From Drosophila miranda (Eukaryota > Arthropoda > Insecta > Diptera > Drosophilidae), in contig NC_046677.1 in the NCBI RefSeq assembly GCF_003369915.1, positions 4,154,001-4,218,000 of the forward strand: 64,000 nt of DNA. The letters run 5' to 3'. Positions 1 to 13,100 of this stretch are shown here, in pieces (position 1 is the stretch's first letter; each line of letters begins with the position of its first letter). The position numbers and the translations under genes were made by a program. The notes beneath the pieces were generated by a model. It made no database searches, had not been told where the DNA came from, and saw only the letters and a program-made list of their open reading frames with translations.

Positions 1-178
1 GACTTTTTGTTTACATTTTATGTATTATATTTTTCAGTAAACTAATTAGCGGAAAGTAGGCATTGTTTTATATATTTTAAGGTCCTCTATCGCCGACAAG
101 TAACAGGCTCCGTGATAAGCTCCCATCCCTAAGTCAGTTGTAAATAATGCAAAGAAAATATTTTCTGGAACTTTTTAA

Positions 179-805
<627 letters not shown>

Positions 806-1146
806 AGACATAAGCAGGGATCTTATCGCATAAGCAAAAGTGCTTAAAATTATGTAAAATGTTTTATTTATGGTTTTATTTTGCAAAATCGAAAAGACAC
901 AAATCAGATATCGAGAGATTGTGCAGCATTTTTCTTCGGACACATTTATAAGATAATATTTTATAATTAATATTGTATTTTTGTAAGACAACATCCACAT
1001 AAACGATCCTTAAGAACATTCACCATCTTCTTCTCCTCCCTTCAGTGTGCATGTGTGTTGTGTGCTTATGTGTGTGTTTCTGTGTGAGTGTGTGTGTGGA
1101 ATTTAGCTTATGCTTCTAGTCCTTTTTTTGAGGGGATATCCATCGC
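806..1146. other. Convergent 3' UTR interval with GT-rich tract
   Basis: This interval lies between two convergent stop codons and should hold both 3' UTRs. AT-rich sequence near 860-980 could supply polyadenylation signals, and a GT-rich microsatellite-like tract runs about 1045-1100. I see no coding signal. Confidence 0.6.
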
Positions 1147-4100
1147 TTAGATCTTCTTCTTCTTCTCGTAGTTGGCCTGGATGGCTTTCAGCAACCAACC
1201 GACTTCCTCGACGGTCTTGATCTGATAGTTGGCATAGGTCTTCAGGGTCGGCAGCTCCGAGACGCGGAAGGTCTTGCCAATGCCATGCAGCACCTTGATG
1301 GCATCCTCATCGGTGGTGTCATCGCCCACATATATGATCTTTAGGTTCTTGGCCCAATCGGCATCGAACTGCTTCTCCAGGATCATCTTGGCGCCCTCTC
1401 CTAAAAAGGAAAAGAATAACGTTGTCGGTTACAGCAGGTTATATTTTATACAGAAGCCATTTGGTATGATAGTTTTGGATGGTAATAATTTAATTTGTCC
1501 TATAGAGAAATTCCTAAACCTAAACATGTATGCTTTAAAATTTCAGTCGTCGACTGCCTGCTTTTGAGCGCTCTTGTGACTTTTAAAAAAATTTAAAGAT
1601 TCAAATTAAAAAAATTAAAAATTAAATTAAATTAAACTGCAAAAAAAAATGTATGGGCACTTCTTATCTTAGTATTATATTGCCTTTGGCCAAAAACTTT
1701 ATTGAATATTTCATTGATTTTAAGGAAAAGGGACCCTACCAAATACAGAACGATTCCCCTAATTGACAGAGACAATGATGGAAAGAATATACATATAGGT
1801 AGATATACACACATACATAGGCTGTATAGATCCTACTGGAAGAAACATTTCTTAGCCATGAAAACACAATCCAACTTTTTATATCGTGTTGGAGAAGAAT
1901 GCCTTTCCTGAATATCTGAATAGGCAAACGACCATAATTTTTCAATAAAAAAAACTATAATAAATGTGGAAAATATGCCCGTCTTTATCCAAATTCCAGT
2001 TCATGACATGCATTCTGTTTGAACAAACTCCAAAATTGAACTTAATGGGCTTTGCACTGCTGGGAACCATCCAAAACTGTTGAATAAACATCAAGCACAA
2101 AAATGTTCTACATTTTTGAGAATTGTTTTCTAGACACACATTTTGGATGATTGTATAAAAACGCCTGCAGCGCCAAGAAACAGAACTGAATTCTGCCCCA
2201 TTCCCCACGCTATGCCTCTTTCTCCCGTTCTACGAGAATGTATTGGGATTATTTATAGATGCCTACGTGGGCGGATCTTCTGGGTTTCGTTTCAGTTGTT
2301 GGTATGGTTTGGCCAAGTAAATGGGTGTTTGGGAAATCATTTAGCCGCTCGCTCGCTCGGTACACAGTTAGGAGTAGTACTCGTACATATGTATATCATC
2401 TATATAGATCATTTGTCTGTACATCTCTTGGTATTTCTCTCGGGGTATTATTATTTTAATTATGTTATTTTTCCTGTTCTACTCTTAAGCGTTTAACGCT
2501 ACATTTTTGTTTAATTGGTGACGCAGTCTATAGATCATTTAAGTCCCCCCAGACCCAGACCCACAGCCATATTGCAGTTTTCTCTTCTTTTTCAGACGGC
2601 ACCAACAATTCCTCTTCTCTTCTGTATACCTCCGTCGAGACTTCTAAATGTTCAACAAATTTTATCATGAGCAAAAAAATAAAAAAATTTTCCGTGTGTA
2701 TTTTTGAGGTTTTGTTTTTGCTTTCCTTCTTTTTGCAATAATTTCGTTCTGCCTGTTAGAAATTTATTGCCTTTGGAGGCGTACACAATCATAATTAATT
2801 TTTGATTTTCACGCATTTCATGCACGAAACATATACATATCTGTCTTAACGATATACATTTATCGGGTATTTTGTCGCCACGGCTCATTGGCCTGAAAGA
2901 TGATTTTGATACGAGACTTTTGGCTGGTTGGACGACATCTAGAGGACAGAGGCGACAAGTGGGTCTCATAAATCTCCATCTCCAGTGGGGTATACATTTT
3001 TTTGTGTGTGGCAAATTTTAGTTTTGGGAATTTAAGCAATCCGTTGGAATTTATTGAATATTTTGAGCGGTTTAAAAGACGGGATAAAAGATATTTATTG
3101 GAGATGGGCAGAGCCATAAATTTTATTTCATTTGAATAGAAAAAATTAGAATTTGAATTTTATTGAAAATGGGAAAGGTAATAAATTAGTTATCTTACAG
3201 ATTTTTTTCTAGGGGATTCTCTTTAGAGTACCTATAATTTGAGAAGAATTTGATACAACGATCTATATTGAGTTAAAAATTTGAAATGTTCCTTTTCAGA
3301 CTTTCCACTAGTTATAAAAGTATTTTTCCTATACAAAAAAAATATTTTTCCCACCAAACTAAAAATTCATCACTCAAAATACTGTCCCTCTCTTTGTATC
3401 TTTGAAGCCACGCAACGTTAGCAGAAAACGTCATCAAAATCAAATTCGTTTCGGCCCTCATTTGGTTCCATTCATCTAAAATTACGCATACCCCACCACA
3501 TACCACTAAACTTAGACGAAATGTATTTCTCTAGTTCTAGTTTCCTTTCCTACAAATATTGTGACTCAAAGATTCAAATCGAAAGTGAAAGCTTGTGAGT
3601 ATGAAATATTACATAGATTTGTTAATTTATCATAAGGAATCGGGCGAGTGAGTAACTATATATACCTTATACTGTATACTCGTAAGATGGGGGAATACAT
3701 ATATGTTTAGGCGCGCTTTTGACATCAGTTGGCTGCGGGATGTTTTGTCTAGAAGAGCATTTTTTATATGTGGCAGACAAATGCATATATATATTCTTAT
3801 ATATGTGTGTATAACTGAGAGATTTTAATTTAGTCGGAAAATATTTTTCGTTGAATATAAGTATTTCTTGTGAAAGACGCCCACTCAAAATAGAGAAAAT
3901 GTTGGCAATAATTAAATCATCGAACCGTCGAGTCAAAAATCGAATTGTTTCGAACAGGTGCCGAAGTGTGGACGGGGGAAAATGGAATGCCATGGGGCAT
4001 GGGGACAGGGGACAGGGGACAGGACAGTTCTTTGGCAGTCACCACCACCAAACGGATGGCAACAGTTGTTGCAAATGATGATGATATATCGAATCGAATA

Positions 4101-4844
4101 AACATATAAAGAAAATTGAACTAACCTTTGTCCCAGTTGACGCGTGGCTTGCCCTCCAGAGCATAGGGGGTCTCAATCAGTTGGAAGCCATGGGACTGGA
4201 TCAGACCCTTGGCCTCGGCAATGAGCTTGGCCTTTAGCTTATCGGTGACGCCCTTGTAGTGATAGGTGACGGAGATCTTCTTATCCTCCACCCAGGCACC
4301 AGAGCACACAACCTGAACGAAAAGAGAGTACAGCACTCTTTAGAGAGATCCTTTAAGAAGAATTTGTGTCTGTATTCTTTGAAGACTCACCTTTTCCTTC
4401 AGCTCAGCCACCAGTTTGTTGTGCTTCTCGAGCAACTCTTCGGGCATTTCAATCTTGAACTTTTTGCCGGAGGGATACTCCACCTCCAGACCATGATTGC
4501 CGGCATAGGTGACATTTGGGAACTTCAGATGGTTCTTGATCTCGCTCAGTTCGCGACCAGAGAACACAACCATGAAGATTTTCTCATTGGCAGCCAGTTT
4601 CTTGATGTTGATCTCCGTATCCTTGGGCATCACGGACAGCTCCTCGGTGAGTGGGGCGAGGGTACCATCGTAATCGAGGAGCAAGACAACCTGATCCTTT
4701 TCGGGTGCAATGAAACTGTGCACAGAAACACATGGAAACTTAGTTGCTCTCCTTCTGCTGAAGATCCTTTGGGACTTACCCCTCAAGGGCCTTGACGTAT
4801 TCCTCCTCCTTCTTTAATAGCGGTGCCTTCTTTTGCTCTGCCAT
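1147..4844 (-). CDS. CG5171: Trehalose-6-phosphate phosphatase, copy A
   Basis: Four exons join in frame: 4780-4844, 4391-4715, 4126-4312 and 1147-1400, giving 276 residues from MAEQKKAPLLKK. All introns are GT-AG. The protein is a HAD-superfamily trehalose phosphatase: motif I LLDYDGTLAPL with its DxDGT nucleophile near residue 30, SGRELSEIK, the cap motif YAGNHGLEVEYP, VNWDKGEGA, and motif IV GDDTTDEDA near the C-terminus. It removes phosphate from trehalose-6-phosphate, the last step in making trehalose, the main haemolymph sugar of insects, and acts in the cytosol. The last intron is long (2.7 kb, 1401-4125) and contains a G-quadruplex motif but no other gene I can see. The next gene upstream on the same strand is a paralogue sharing the first intron at exactly the same place (after 65 coding bases, phase 2), so the pair arose by tandem duplication. 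Confidence 0.95.
3994..4018 (+). other. Four-run G-quadruplex motif in CG5171 intron 3
   Basis: Four runs of GGGG, at 3994-3997, 4001-4004, 4008-4011 and 4015-4018, are separated by three-base loops (cat, aca, aca). This is a textbook quadruplex sequence on the plus strand, which is the non-transcribed strand's complement for this minus-strand gene. It sits about 110 bases from the splice donor of exon 3. Function is not shown by sequence alone. Confidence 0.7.
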
Positions 4845-6108
4845 TTTATTGCCACTCTATATATCGAGATATTTGACCGATTTTCTTCGTATCTACCGGA
4901 AACTGCGCGCCGTGCTGGACGTACCTCGACCGATTTAATAATACTAATGACCAGCGATCCTCACAACCGTACATCGCTTATGATATATAAGTATCCGCGA
5001 TCCGATGATCTCTGCTCTCTTTGGCAACTCTCTCTCTCACTCTCTCGCGCGCTCGCTCGCTCGCTCGCTCACTGAAAGGTGTTGGCAACCCTGGCCCGTA
5101 CGTTGGCCAAGTAATTCCCACAATATTTATGAGGCATATATATGTATATATGCGCATAAAAAAACACATTCTATAATGGATCTTCTTGTGTATAGGAGCA
5201 GAACGATGTATATATTAAAAGAATGACTATACACACACGATACACATCACATACGATCTGTGGTTCTATCCACACAAAATTTCTTATGACAGAGAGGAGA
5301 GTCTTGGGCGCAGAGAGGGGGCAAAGAGTGAGATGGAGGTGGTTATATAGTGACGATGTCTTTGATGCACCTTTGTTTGAGGTCGTTTGTGTTTTTGGAA
5401 TCATTTTTGGCTAGTGGTTGACACACTTTGGAAGAGAAAAATACTTTGATTTTGCTGGGGATCTGTAAACATAATTTTTACTAAATTAAACATCAATCTT
5501 TATCTATCTAGATATCTATCTATCTTTGGACTGCTAATCCAATGAGAGATCAGGCAGCAGGAAATCATGATTGTCGAAGTATCTATAAAAGATTTTCTCA
5601 AAAGAATTTATTCAATATTTGGCTTTGATCTTCAAACAAGTAGAGATTATTTATGTTTTTGCCATAGGATTAAAAAATCTATCTATTTATCAACGGACCA
5701 ATTAAACAACAACTTATCTCACAATCATTATCTTATAGAAGTTATATGTGTCTTCATAAGATTCTTATGAACAATGTACGTGGTTTTTAATGATTCAAAT
5801 TTGCACATACTCATATGTAGATGAACGACCATCAAAAATGATCCAGAAGGTCCGAGAGTATAGCTTTGAAACTCTTGAATTAAGGTTAGCTCGTTTTCGC
5901 CCAATATTTTACTTTGGGTCGTCGCCCGATATTTTATTCAAAAGTATATGTGGTATATACATATGCCAGTAAGAATATACCTTTATAATAACCTTTGTAA
6001 AATCAGTTTTCAGTTTCTAAAAAAAAACCTCCATTATTTTCAAATCATTATGTGTCGAGATATGTACATACAATTTCAATTAATATATAACTAGTTAAAC
6101 CATTAAGT
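4845..6108. other. Intergenic interval between the two trehalose phosphatase genes
   Basis: This should contain the promoter and 5' UTR of the downstream phosphatase (near 4845-5100) and the 3' UTR of the upstream one (near 6000-6108). A CTCG tetranucleotide tract lies at 5043-5072 and a TATC tract at about 5500-5526. No supported ORF was seen. Confidence 0.55.
5043..5072. repeat. CTCG-type simple repeat
   Basis: A run of gctc/ctcg tetranucleotides follows a CT-rich stretch, about 200 bases upstream of the CG5171-type start codon. It may lie in the promoter or 5' UTR. Confidence 0.8.
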
Positions 6109-7113
6109 CTAGGAAACATAGACATGGGCTATCCACTTGAGAAGATCATTCATTAGAGCCTGTTGGGGCAATCGAAAGTCTGCAAAGGTGTGGACGTTAG
6201 CATCGGAAGCAATGCGGAATGAACGACCCAAGCCCTGGAGAACCTGAAAAGGAAGAAAGTAGCTTTCAATTGAATAAACTTCGTTGACAGAATAAGAGAG
6301 GAGGACTCACCCTCATGGCATCTTCATCGGTGGTATCATCGCCGGCAAAGACGACCCTCACGTCCTTGGGCCAAGTGTCGCCAAACTTGTTCTTCAGAAT
6401 GTAAAGAGCAGCATCGCCCTTGTTCCAGTTTACTGGAGGTTTAGCCTCAATAGCCTCATGGGCCTGATTTGCCTGGAAACCATGACGAAGACAGATCTCC
6501 GTGGCCAACTTGTTCTGTTCGTCCTTCAGCGCCACAGGTGTATCACGATAGTGATAGGTGAGCGATACCCGCTTATCCTCCACCCAGGCACCATTCTTTT
6601 CCACCTTTTCCTTCAGCTCTCTGACCATATCCGTGTAGTTCTTTTTGATTTCTGCGGGCAGCTCGTAGTCGTGCCTCGAGCCATCTGGATATTCGATCTC
6701 CAGGCCATGATTTCCCGCATAAGTAGTGCCATCGATGCTCACATGAGCCTGGACATCCCTCAGGCCACGACCCGAGATGATAGCCAAGAATATCTGCGGA
6801 TGTTTGGCCAATTTATGGAGCGTCTTTGCCAGTTCCACGGGCATTTGGGTGCCGCTTGGATTATCCGCAATGGGTGCCAAAGTGCCATCGTAATCCAAAA
6901 GAATTGCCAACTTTTTGTCTATATTCAGGTAGCTAAGATCAGAGGGAGAGTGTGATAGATTAGAGACTATAAGGTCTTATCAGCAGTCGCTGCCCCGTTA
7001 CATGACATAGGCAAGGTCAAAGATAAGCACTTAATCCCTTGGACTTACCCAGGTAGCTTCTGTTCGAACTCCTCCAGGCTGTTGATCACGGGAACCACTC
7101 TCTTCTCAGGCAT
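6109..7113 (-). CDS. CG5177: Trehalose-6-phosphate phosphatase, copy B
   Basis: Three exons join in frame: 7049-7113, 6311-6932 and 6109-6243, giving 273 residues from MPEKRVVPVINSLEEF. HAD motifs are all present: LAILLDYDGTLAPI, IISGRGLRDV, YAGNHGLEIEYPDG, VNWNKGDAALYIL and the acidic FAGDDTTDEDAMR. The reaction is the same as for the neighbouring copy, trehalose-6-phosphate to trehalose. Exon 1 is 65 bases and phase 2 in both genes. The copies differ downstream: this one has no intron at codon 130 or 192 but has one at codon 229 (phase 0), so introns were lost, gained or moved after duplication. All catalytic motifs look sound, so both copies are probably active. Confidence 0.95.
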
Positions 7114-10100
7114 TCTGATATCTTCCTGTTTACTCCTTGTTAGGGTTATGATCAGTACCAATAGGTTTATGAGTTTTGCTTGGACTTGCACTGGAATTGA
7201 TTTGTGCGAAGAATATTAGTTCCGCGTTTGGTTGTGTCTTATCTGCTGCTTGCCGCTTTCTGAATGTCTGAGCTACAACTGTGAGGGTTTTGCTGGCATA
7301 GCTGGCATAAAATTCGAATGATAGTTTTTCTCTCTCTATTGATAAGAATTGAAGTCTCTCTTGTTCTCAGCCTCTAATTTGTGTCTCCCTCTCATCTCGG
7401 TCTCTCTTTTTAGCTAACTACCACAGATACTCTTATGGAGTATCGCTATGAGTTTTCCATAGTTTACCTTTCTGTATGGAATAGAGTGTTTTTTATGCAC
7501 GTCCCTGCACGACACCTGTCCCTGATGGATCTTCAATGCGTTTTGAGTTGTTGCCTCACTGTCGACTGCAGTTTTATAACAATTTTCCGTTCGGTTCGAT
7601 GTCACATCGTTTCCTCAAACACTTGTTTTATTTTATTTTTTTTTTTGTATTGGGAAGGGAACAAAGGCTTCCCCTCCATATATCTGCCCTGTTCTCCATG
7701 CATCATGCATTGCCGTCGTGGCTGGCGCGTGCATTGCCTTCTCTTTCATTCATTTTCATTTCAAAGGTGATAAAAACAAAAACCAAAATTCATGAATTTC
7801 ATTTGTACCATAAGCCATAAAGCCTTTAACCCATACCTCTACTCTTGTCCTTCGAATACGCTTTAATTGGTAATGAGAATGCAAATCTGGTTGTGTCCTC
7901 GACCCTGTCCTCCGACAAATCCCTTTGACGTGACAATACGCGTGTCTGCCGGTAGGAGGTAACCAGAGGAGAGCCCTCTCTTAGACCCACTCCTAATCCA
8001 AGCCCCCGTCCCCGTCCTGGCCTGTATTCGCCCCCATCTGGCCAGCCCGGTTTCGGGGCACAAATATTTGTTGCATGCACTGGAATTGATTAGGCGACAG
8101 CAGCGCGTCTAATAATAGCCACAGCATGAGCGCGACACGCGAAGTCCATGGAGACACAAATCCGAAAGAGGTGAAGGAGTGAAGAGGGAGTATACAAATG
8201 AACAAGGGGTGTAAGTGTGGTTTGGAGGTATTAGTCGAATATTCGGGTTTGCATTGTCGCTTTAAACATTTGGTGAGTAATTTATGAGATTTCTCATACT
8301 CGGTTTTGAATCATATTGGGTATATGTAGCGTTTTGTAAAGTTTGTATGAGTGTTGTGTGTTGATGCAATTAAATCTCGCAGTCGGTGTACAGAACATGC
8401 CCCAAATGCATGCTCAGACGCAGACAGGGAGCCAGACCGAGGCCTAGACCTGGCCAAATTGTTTACTAGCCATACAAACAGTATTATCGCATCGGGAGAG
8501 CGTGAGAGCAGTGCAGAGTAGGCAACCCACTCATATCGAAGGGGAATGGAATATCTCACTGTCTGCTCGATGAGGCCAAGCCGAGAGTTGTTTATAATCG
8601 AATTGGGGCGGCAATCGACATGACCACAGCTGTCTCGTCCGCAAGCCTATGTATGAGTATATATAACTTTCACTTTAATTAGATCCCACACAATTTTCGC
8701 ACTGTAAACAAGTATCTGGTGTGGCATCATCGCACGTGCACCCTCTTCGACAGATGGAACAACAGCTCCCCTCTGACAGCGGACAGCCCTTGGCACGGCT
8801 CCCCTCTGCAGCCAGAAACTGTATCAACATCATCAAAATATTGACTCAGACAGATGGATCTTCGCTCTGTATTCCAAATGCATTTTCTCACTCACTTTCG
8901 CAACGATTTTCACGGATTGGTTTGTCAGAGATCTTAATTTGCGCAATTTGTCAGACCGAAATCTGTCAATTAATGGAAATAAAACTAGATTCCACTTTGA
9001 TACACAGTTTTCGGTAAATATTTTTGCAAATGATCGAATCGATTTTGTTTTTATTTTCTAAATATTTTTGTTTTTCTCGAAAAGCTTTTCCAAAAGCTCG
9101 AAGATCAAGTTTGCTAAACAGGTAATAGGCCACGGGGACCAGAGGAGGTCGGTCGATTTTGGCGGTCGTAAATAGAATTTACAAAATCACTTAGCAAAAT
9201 AGCAAAACAGTACACTGAGACAAAAATGGCTTAGTAAAAGAAATTTAAAATAATTATTTTTGATTTAAATAAAAATGTATTAAAAAGATATAATGGTACA
9301 CATATTAAAATCTAAGTGTAACTAGGGGCTTAGGGCTTTTTTTCTCTTATCTGCGTGTATGCACAGTGGTTTGAAATGCTTGTATCTGGAAGATGGTTTT
9401 AAGATGGACAGTACCGGAAATAGTTTGATAGATTATGTTCAAAATTCAACAACTTCGCTGAAATTTAAACTGCCATAGAGTGCCCAACCTTTTTATGCAT
9501 TAACTGGAAAGTAAAGTATATTGTGCAAATTTTCTTTATAACTAACCAATTTTCTCTCAAGTTTAAAGCATACTTTTCGGCTAAATACAAAAATGAAGTA
9601 TCTTCATTTTCCTTCACAGCAAAAGTGTGTTTATCGCTCATCGCTGAACGTGAAACATTATTATCATAATGCAGAGGGACTTTTCTTTACTTAAAAACAC
9701 CTCCAACCTCCTTAAAACTGTCAGCCCCTCTACTTGAGAAAGAGCTTTCCACCTACGTAAATTAGTTGTAGAAAAGACACTAATACGAGCATGAGGGGGA
9801 GATTGTTTTGAACACCTTTTCGTTCGTGGTGCGTAAACAACAAGAATGAAAAATGACAGATGCTTATGAGGCTGACCTGGACGCACGGAGATGGGGTGTC
9901 GCTTCCGCTCCTGTGGTAGTCGTAAATCAATCGAGAATTTGGGTAGGGCTAAAGGGGTTCTTACGGGGCCAGTCGACAGTCAACCCTCAGGCAGTCGAGT
10001 GCGAGGAGTTAACCAAAATGGATGTTCAGCTCATCTGACAAAATCTAACCTGTTGCCACTGTCAGAAGCAATTAGTGAGTGCGGCTACGTATACGTGCCA

Positions 10101-13100
10101 CGAGGCGCCTCGATGTCAACAGGTTGCCCCTTGCCATCCATCCCATTTGGGGCACCCTACAGCGCGTGGAAAGCCCTGTAAACATCTGTCGTGGTGTTTG
10201 TGCAGCCCTCTGTCTGTGTCGGTGTCTGTGTGTGGGAGTCGTGTTTGGCCTAGCATTAGGGCATGGCTTATTGCCAATTACATGGAAAATGTTTGCATAC
10301 TTTCCTCCCTCTCCACATTATTTCCCTTTTTTTTTTGTATTTTTTTGTGTGTTTGTTCTATGTTTTTTTTTGGGTCTAATGTTAAGTGAAGGTCAGTTGG
10401 GCGGAAAACTGGATTTGCCCCCTGTCGGGAAAGCATGTTTGTACGAGGATGAAGCGTGCCACAGCCAGATACAATTTTGTGTGTTTGCAACATTTTTACT
10501 GGCAGTTGATTAGTGATGACAGTCTGATGAGAAAGATTGCATTATGATAAAGGGATTATGTTTAAAGATAATTGGAAGCTAAAGTCCATCATTCGAAATA
10601 AATACTCGTATGGCTTGGTATGTCACTTCAAATATTTTGAGAGGTTGTGGATGGTTTGCTTTTTAAGAGCCACTGAAGATTATAATAGTTCCCAAATATA
10701 TTACATATTAAATATAGTTTTCCCTAAACTACATATTTAATGAGTGATATTTATCGAAAAGAAGACTTTCTTTCACCCATTATTGAAGAGTTTTTTCCGA
10801 ATTTCACTGTAAATTATTTAAAAGTCCCACGCGATTGCCACAACTGTCGATAGTTAATAAGTATGTTCAAAGTCACGATGCCTATGTTGACCCTTATCCC
10901 TAAATTATTAAACAGCTCAAGGCGTGAATACAGACACTAAAGATGAAAAGAAATGACCTAAACACACACACACACACATACGCATACGCACAAAGCCCCC
11001 AACAATCAGGCTACTTGGTCCTGCTTCCACAGAAACGAACATCCGCTAGCAACATAATCCCGCAACATACGGCCAGACAAAAATACACGAAACCCCTGAC
11101 TGTTCTCGAATTATTCTCGAGACTTTAGTAATGCCGTGCCGTTCATCTGTAGCCCGAGCTAAGAGAAAGAATCGTTGATCTCTTCCATATCCGCAATAGT
11201 ACATGCCTTTGCCCGATGGCATTATGTTGCGCGCGCTTTCGCTGCTGACTTTGTCTGGCAACATTTTTGTGGCTAACTGTTGCTGCTGCTTTTGTTATTG
11301 TTGCTGCCTCTTTCGCCTCATTCAACCGACGCCAGCGCAGCAGACGTGTCGTATACGTGTTAGTATAAAAACTTCATATCGTTTGTCGTCCCTGTTTCTC
11401 CTGCTGTTATCATTCGTGTTTCTTCGCGCACCCACAGTCGCTGATTCTGCCGGTGATTCTGCTGCGCCCGGTTTTCGTGTGGTGGGCATGTGCGTGTTTG
11501 TTCAAGTGTGTGCGTGCCCATGCACTTCCTTGCCCAAGGCATATTCAAAAGAAGGTGAAGTGATGTCCAGACTTAAACTGGTGATGCTGTAAAACAGTAG
11601 TAAATCAAGGAGATCGGAACAGGAGAGATCGAGACTACCATACCATACCGTCTAACAATCATACCTTGGCCTCAGCGAACTATTTTCCATTTTACATTTG
11701 TCCACGCACAGTGGCCGCCAACACTTTATTGACGACGACGCCGTCGCCGCATCTGCAGGTGGTGAGGGTGGTGGTTGGTGGTTGGAGGGAGAAGGGCGTA
11801 ACAATGGCTGGAGCGCATCTGGCGGTTCTTCTACGTCGCAATAAACCCACTTCGATGGCATCGCAACACCGGACCCGATAGTGATTGGCCGGGCGGATTG
11901 GATGGATGTACGAGCACGGATATATAAAAGCATAATTGCTATGTGCCAGCGGCTTAATACGCATCGAGAACCTGAAGTGTCAACAATTCGGTGAAAACAC
12001 TTAAAAGCAAACAATGATCCAATGATTAAATAATTCTGTAAAAAGAATCGGCATATAACAGAGAATACCAGTTATTAAAATAACAATAATTATTAAAATA
12101 ATTAATTTTAAAAAAAGACCCCATATAAATCTTAACGAAAAACACACTTCACTATAAATAATACATTTAAACATTTAAGAATATAACTAAATAATTTCAT
12201 CAGTTATAAAAATAAAATATAAAACCAAACGAAAATTGTGCTAAATATAATTGTAAATCGTATTTAATAACTACATTTAATATCTATAAATATTGATATG
12301 AATGTTTTAAATTGAAATATTCAAAAAGCAAGGAGAAACCATATTTTGTTGAAAATTATTTTGTGTGTGGATCAAACGGTGCGTATACTGCATTTTTATA
12401 CAACTTCATATAATATCTAATTTATTATAATTATTAAATTGAATGTAAAAAAGATGTGTTTTTGAAATTAGCGCAAAACAACAATAATCTACACAAAGTA
12501 GGAAAATTTCATAAACAAATAATAAATTAAAGCAAATGTTTGACTTTTGTTCTTGTTTCTAGTTTTGTCCGTTCTGTAAACAATTATTTCCGTGGCAGTG
12601 GCATAGTGTCGGGTTTTTCGAGAGGGGTATTTCGCAACAATGTGCCTTTTAGTGCTATTAAGCCAAACTTAAATCAAAGTACAACCTAATGAACTTATCT
12701 TTCAACATTTATTATGTCAACCCCTCGTTGGGTTACACCCCTGTTTGATCTTTTTTGGCCTCTCCAGCGCAGCCTTGACTCGTGCCTCATCCGTGGACCG
12801 ACCATAAACTCATAACTTTTAACCTCATGTTTTTTTTCTATATACTCATTTGATTTAAATCATTTTAATTAGCTTTGATTGCTTCATTCCGTTCCGTAGT
12901 TCCGCCTTCATAGATCTCTGCGCGAAACTGTTTGACTTTGAGAATACTTTTCGAAATACAACAAATTTTATTTCGATGTGCTTCTGTTTTGTAGTTCTGT
13001 TTTTGATTTGTTTTGTTTGGTATGCTTTAAATTTGTCGGCAAGGTCGTTGCTTGTTTATTCGCAAAAGTGAAATGCAAATTATTCGTGCGGTTCTTCATT

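Noticed and set aside
4259-4795. 178-codon plus-strand frame over the trehalose phosphatase
   Set aside because: Antisense shadow crossing true exons and an intron.
10079-10513. 144-codon plus-strand frame with long Phe/Cys runs
   Set aside because: It translates poly-T tracts and looks like chance.
11203-11592. 129-codon plus-strand frame with a Cys run
   Set aside because: Low-complexity Cys/Leu from TGC repeats, no family, no promoter or splice support.
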